Positions 63,951-64,000 of a stretch of DNA of 64,000 nt are shown here, in pieces. The stretch covers positions 4,500,001 through 4,564,000 of the forward strand of contig NZ_CP081299.1 of assembly GCF_019711195.1 (NCBI RefSeq). Reading direction: 5' to 3'. The DNA comes from Dyadobacter sp. NIV53. GTDB lineage: Bacteria; Bacteroidota; Bacteroidia; Cytophagales; Spirosomataceae. Position numbers and translations under genes: made by a program. Under the pieces are notes generated by a model that worked only from the letters and a program-made list of their open reading frames with translations, ran no database searches and was not told the origin of the DNA. Each line of letters begins with the position of its first letter. The stretch's first letter is position 1.

Positions 63951-64000
63951 ATGGCACGCTCATTAAAAAAAGGACCATATATCGACTTCCGCCTGGAGAA
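63951..64000 (+). CDS. rpsS: 30S ribosomal protein S19, truncated by window end
   Basis: The ATG at 63951 opens MARSLKKGPYIDFRLE, the start of S19, and the frame runs to the window edge. The position after rplB is the usual one in the S10 operon. Only 16 codons are visible. Confidence 0.93.
   Translation, partial: MARSLKKGPYIDFRLE

Noticed and set aside
1..64000. CRISPR arrays, tRNA or rRNA genes, insertion sequences, prophage
   Set aside because: Looked for on both strands: no regularly spaced 25-40 base repeats, no cloverleaf-like sequence, no transposase or integrase frame was found.

Overview
The window reads as chromosome of a Bacteroidota bacterium, most likely order Cytophagales (a Dyadobacter/Spirosomataceae-like genome; the genus is inference). 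Evidence: TAnnTTTG-type promoters instead of TATAAT boxes, almost no Shine-Dalgarno sequences, a type IX secretion C-terminal signal on a giant subtilase, a PorE-like TPR/PD40/OmpA protein, many SPII lipoproteins, and the Bacteroidota mix of Gfo/Idh/MocA, ThuA, GH67, GH20, GH125 and M13 proteins.

Layout. 1-6 kb: a lipoprotein cut by the edge, a Tat-exported GH125 mannosidase, a pirin, a TIM-barrel sugar epimerase-like protein, a small lipoprotein and an AraC regulator. 6-14 kb: a leftward glucuronate/xylan side-chain cluster (Gfo/Idh/MocA, ThuA, SDR, and one continuous frame carrying mannonate dehydratase followed by GH67 alpha-glucuronidase) facing a divergent SGNH esterase and a Uma2 nuclease-fold gene. 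14.5-23.7 kb: a leftward five-gene cluster that I cannot match to a described pathway: a TolB-like DUF3748 lipoprotein, two paralogous propeller-plus-helical-domain proteins on either side of an Asp-box sialidase-like hydrolase, and a PfkB kinase fused to a HAD phosphatase. 24-31.5 kb: an orphan ECF sigma factor, small envelope proteins and housekeeping genes (lgt, yidD, moxR-like, prmC, ribD, aroE). 31.7-50.3 kb: a secreted subtilase, nucleoside hydrolase, NagX/HGSNAT-like acyltransferase, GH20 hexosaminidase, sugar MFS transporter, XylR-like regulator, M13 and M28 peptidases and a POT peptide transporter. 50.4-57.1 kb: a coiled-coil membrane protein, two TPM-domain proteins with LemA, a divergent cryptochrome-DASH-like protein and the PorE-like protein. 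57.5-64 kb: rpsL, rpsG, fusA, rpsJ, rplC, rplD, rplW, rplB and the start of rpsS, arranged as three units with their own promoters and terminators.

How the genes fit together: GH67, UxuA and the SDR give a partial route from glucuronoxylan fragments to 2-keto-3-deoxygluconate. GH20, the NagX-like protein, the sugar MFS and the XylR-like regulator look like amino-sugar or hexose scavenging. M13, M28 and POT look like peptide scavenging.

A key caveat: six genes, including the essential rpsG, are broken by single-base indels (eight sites in all), six of them one base short in an A/T run and two of them one base too many in a short G or C run. This looks like base-calling error, so broken genes here should not be read as pseudogenes without re-checking reads.
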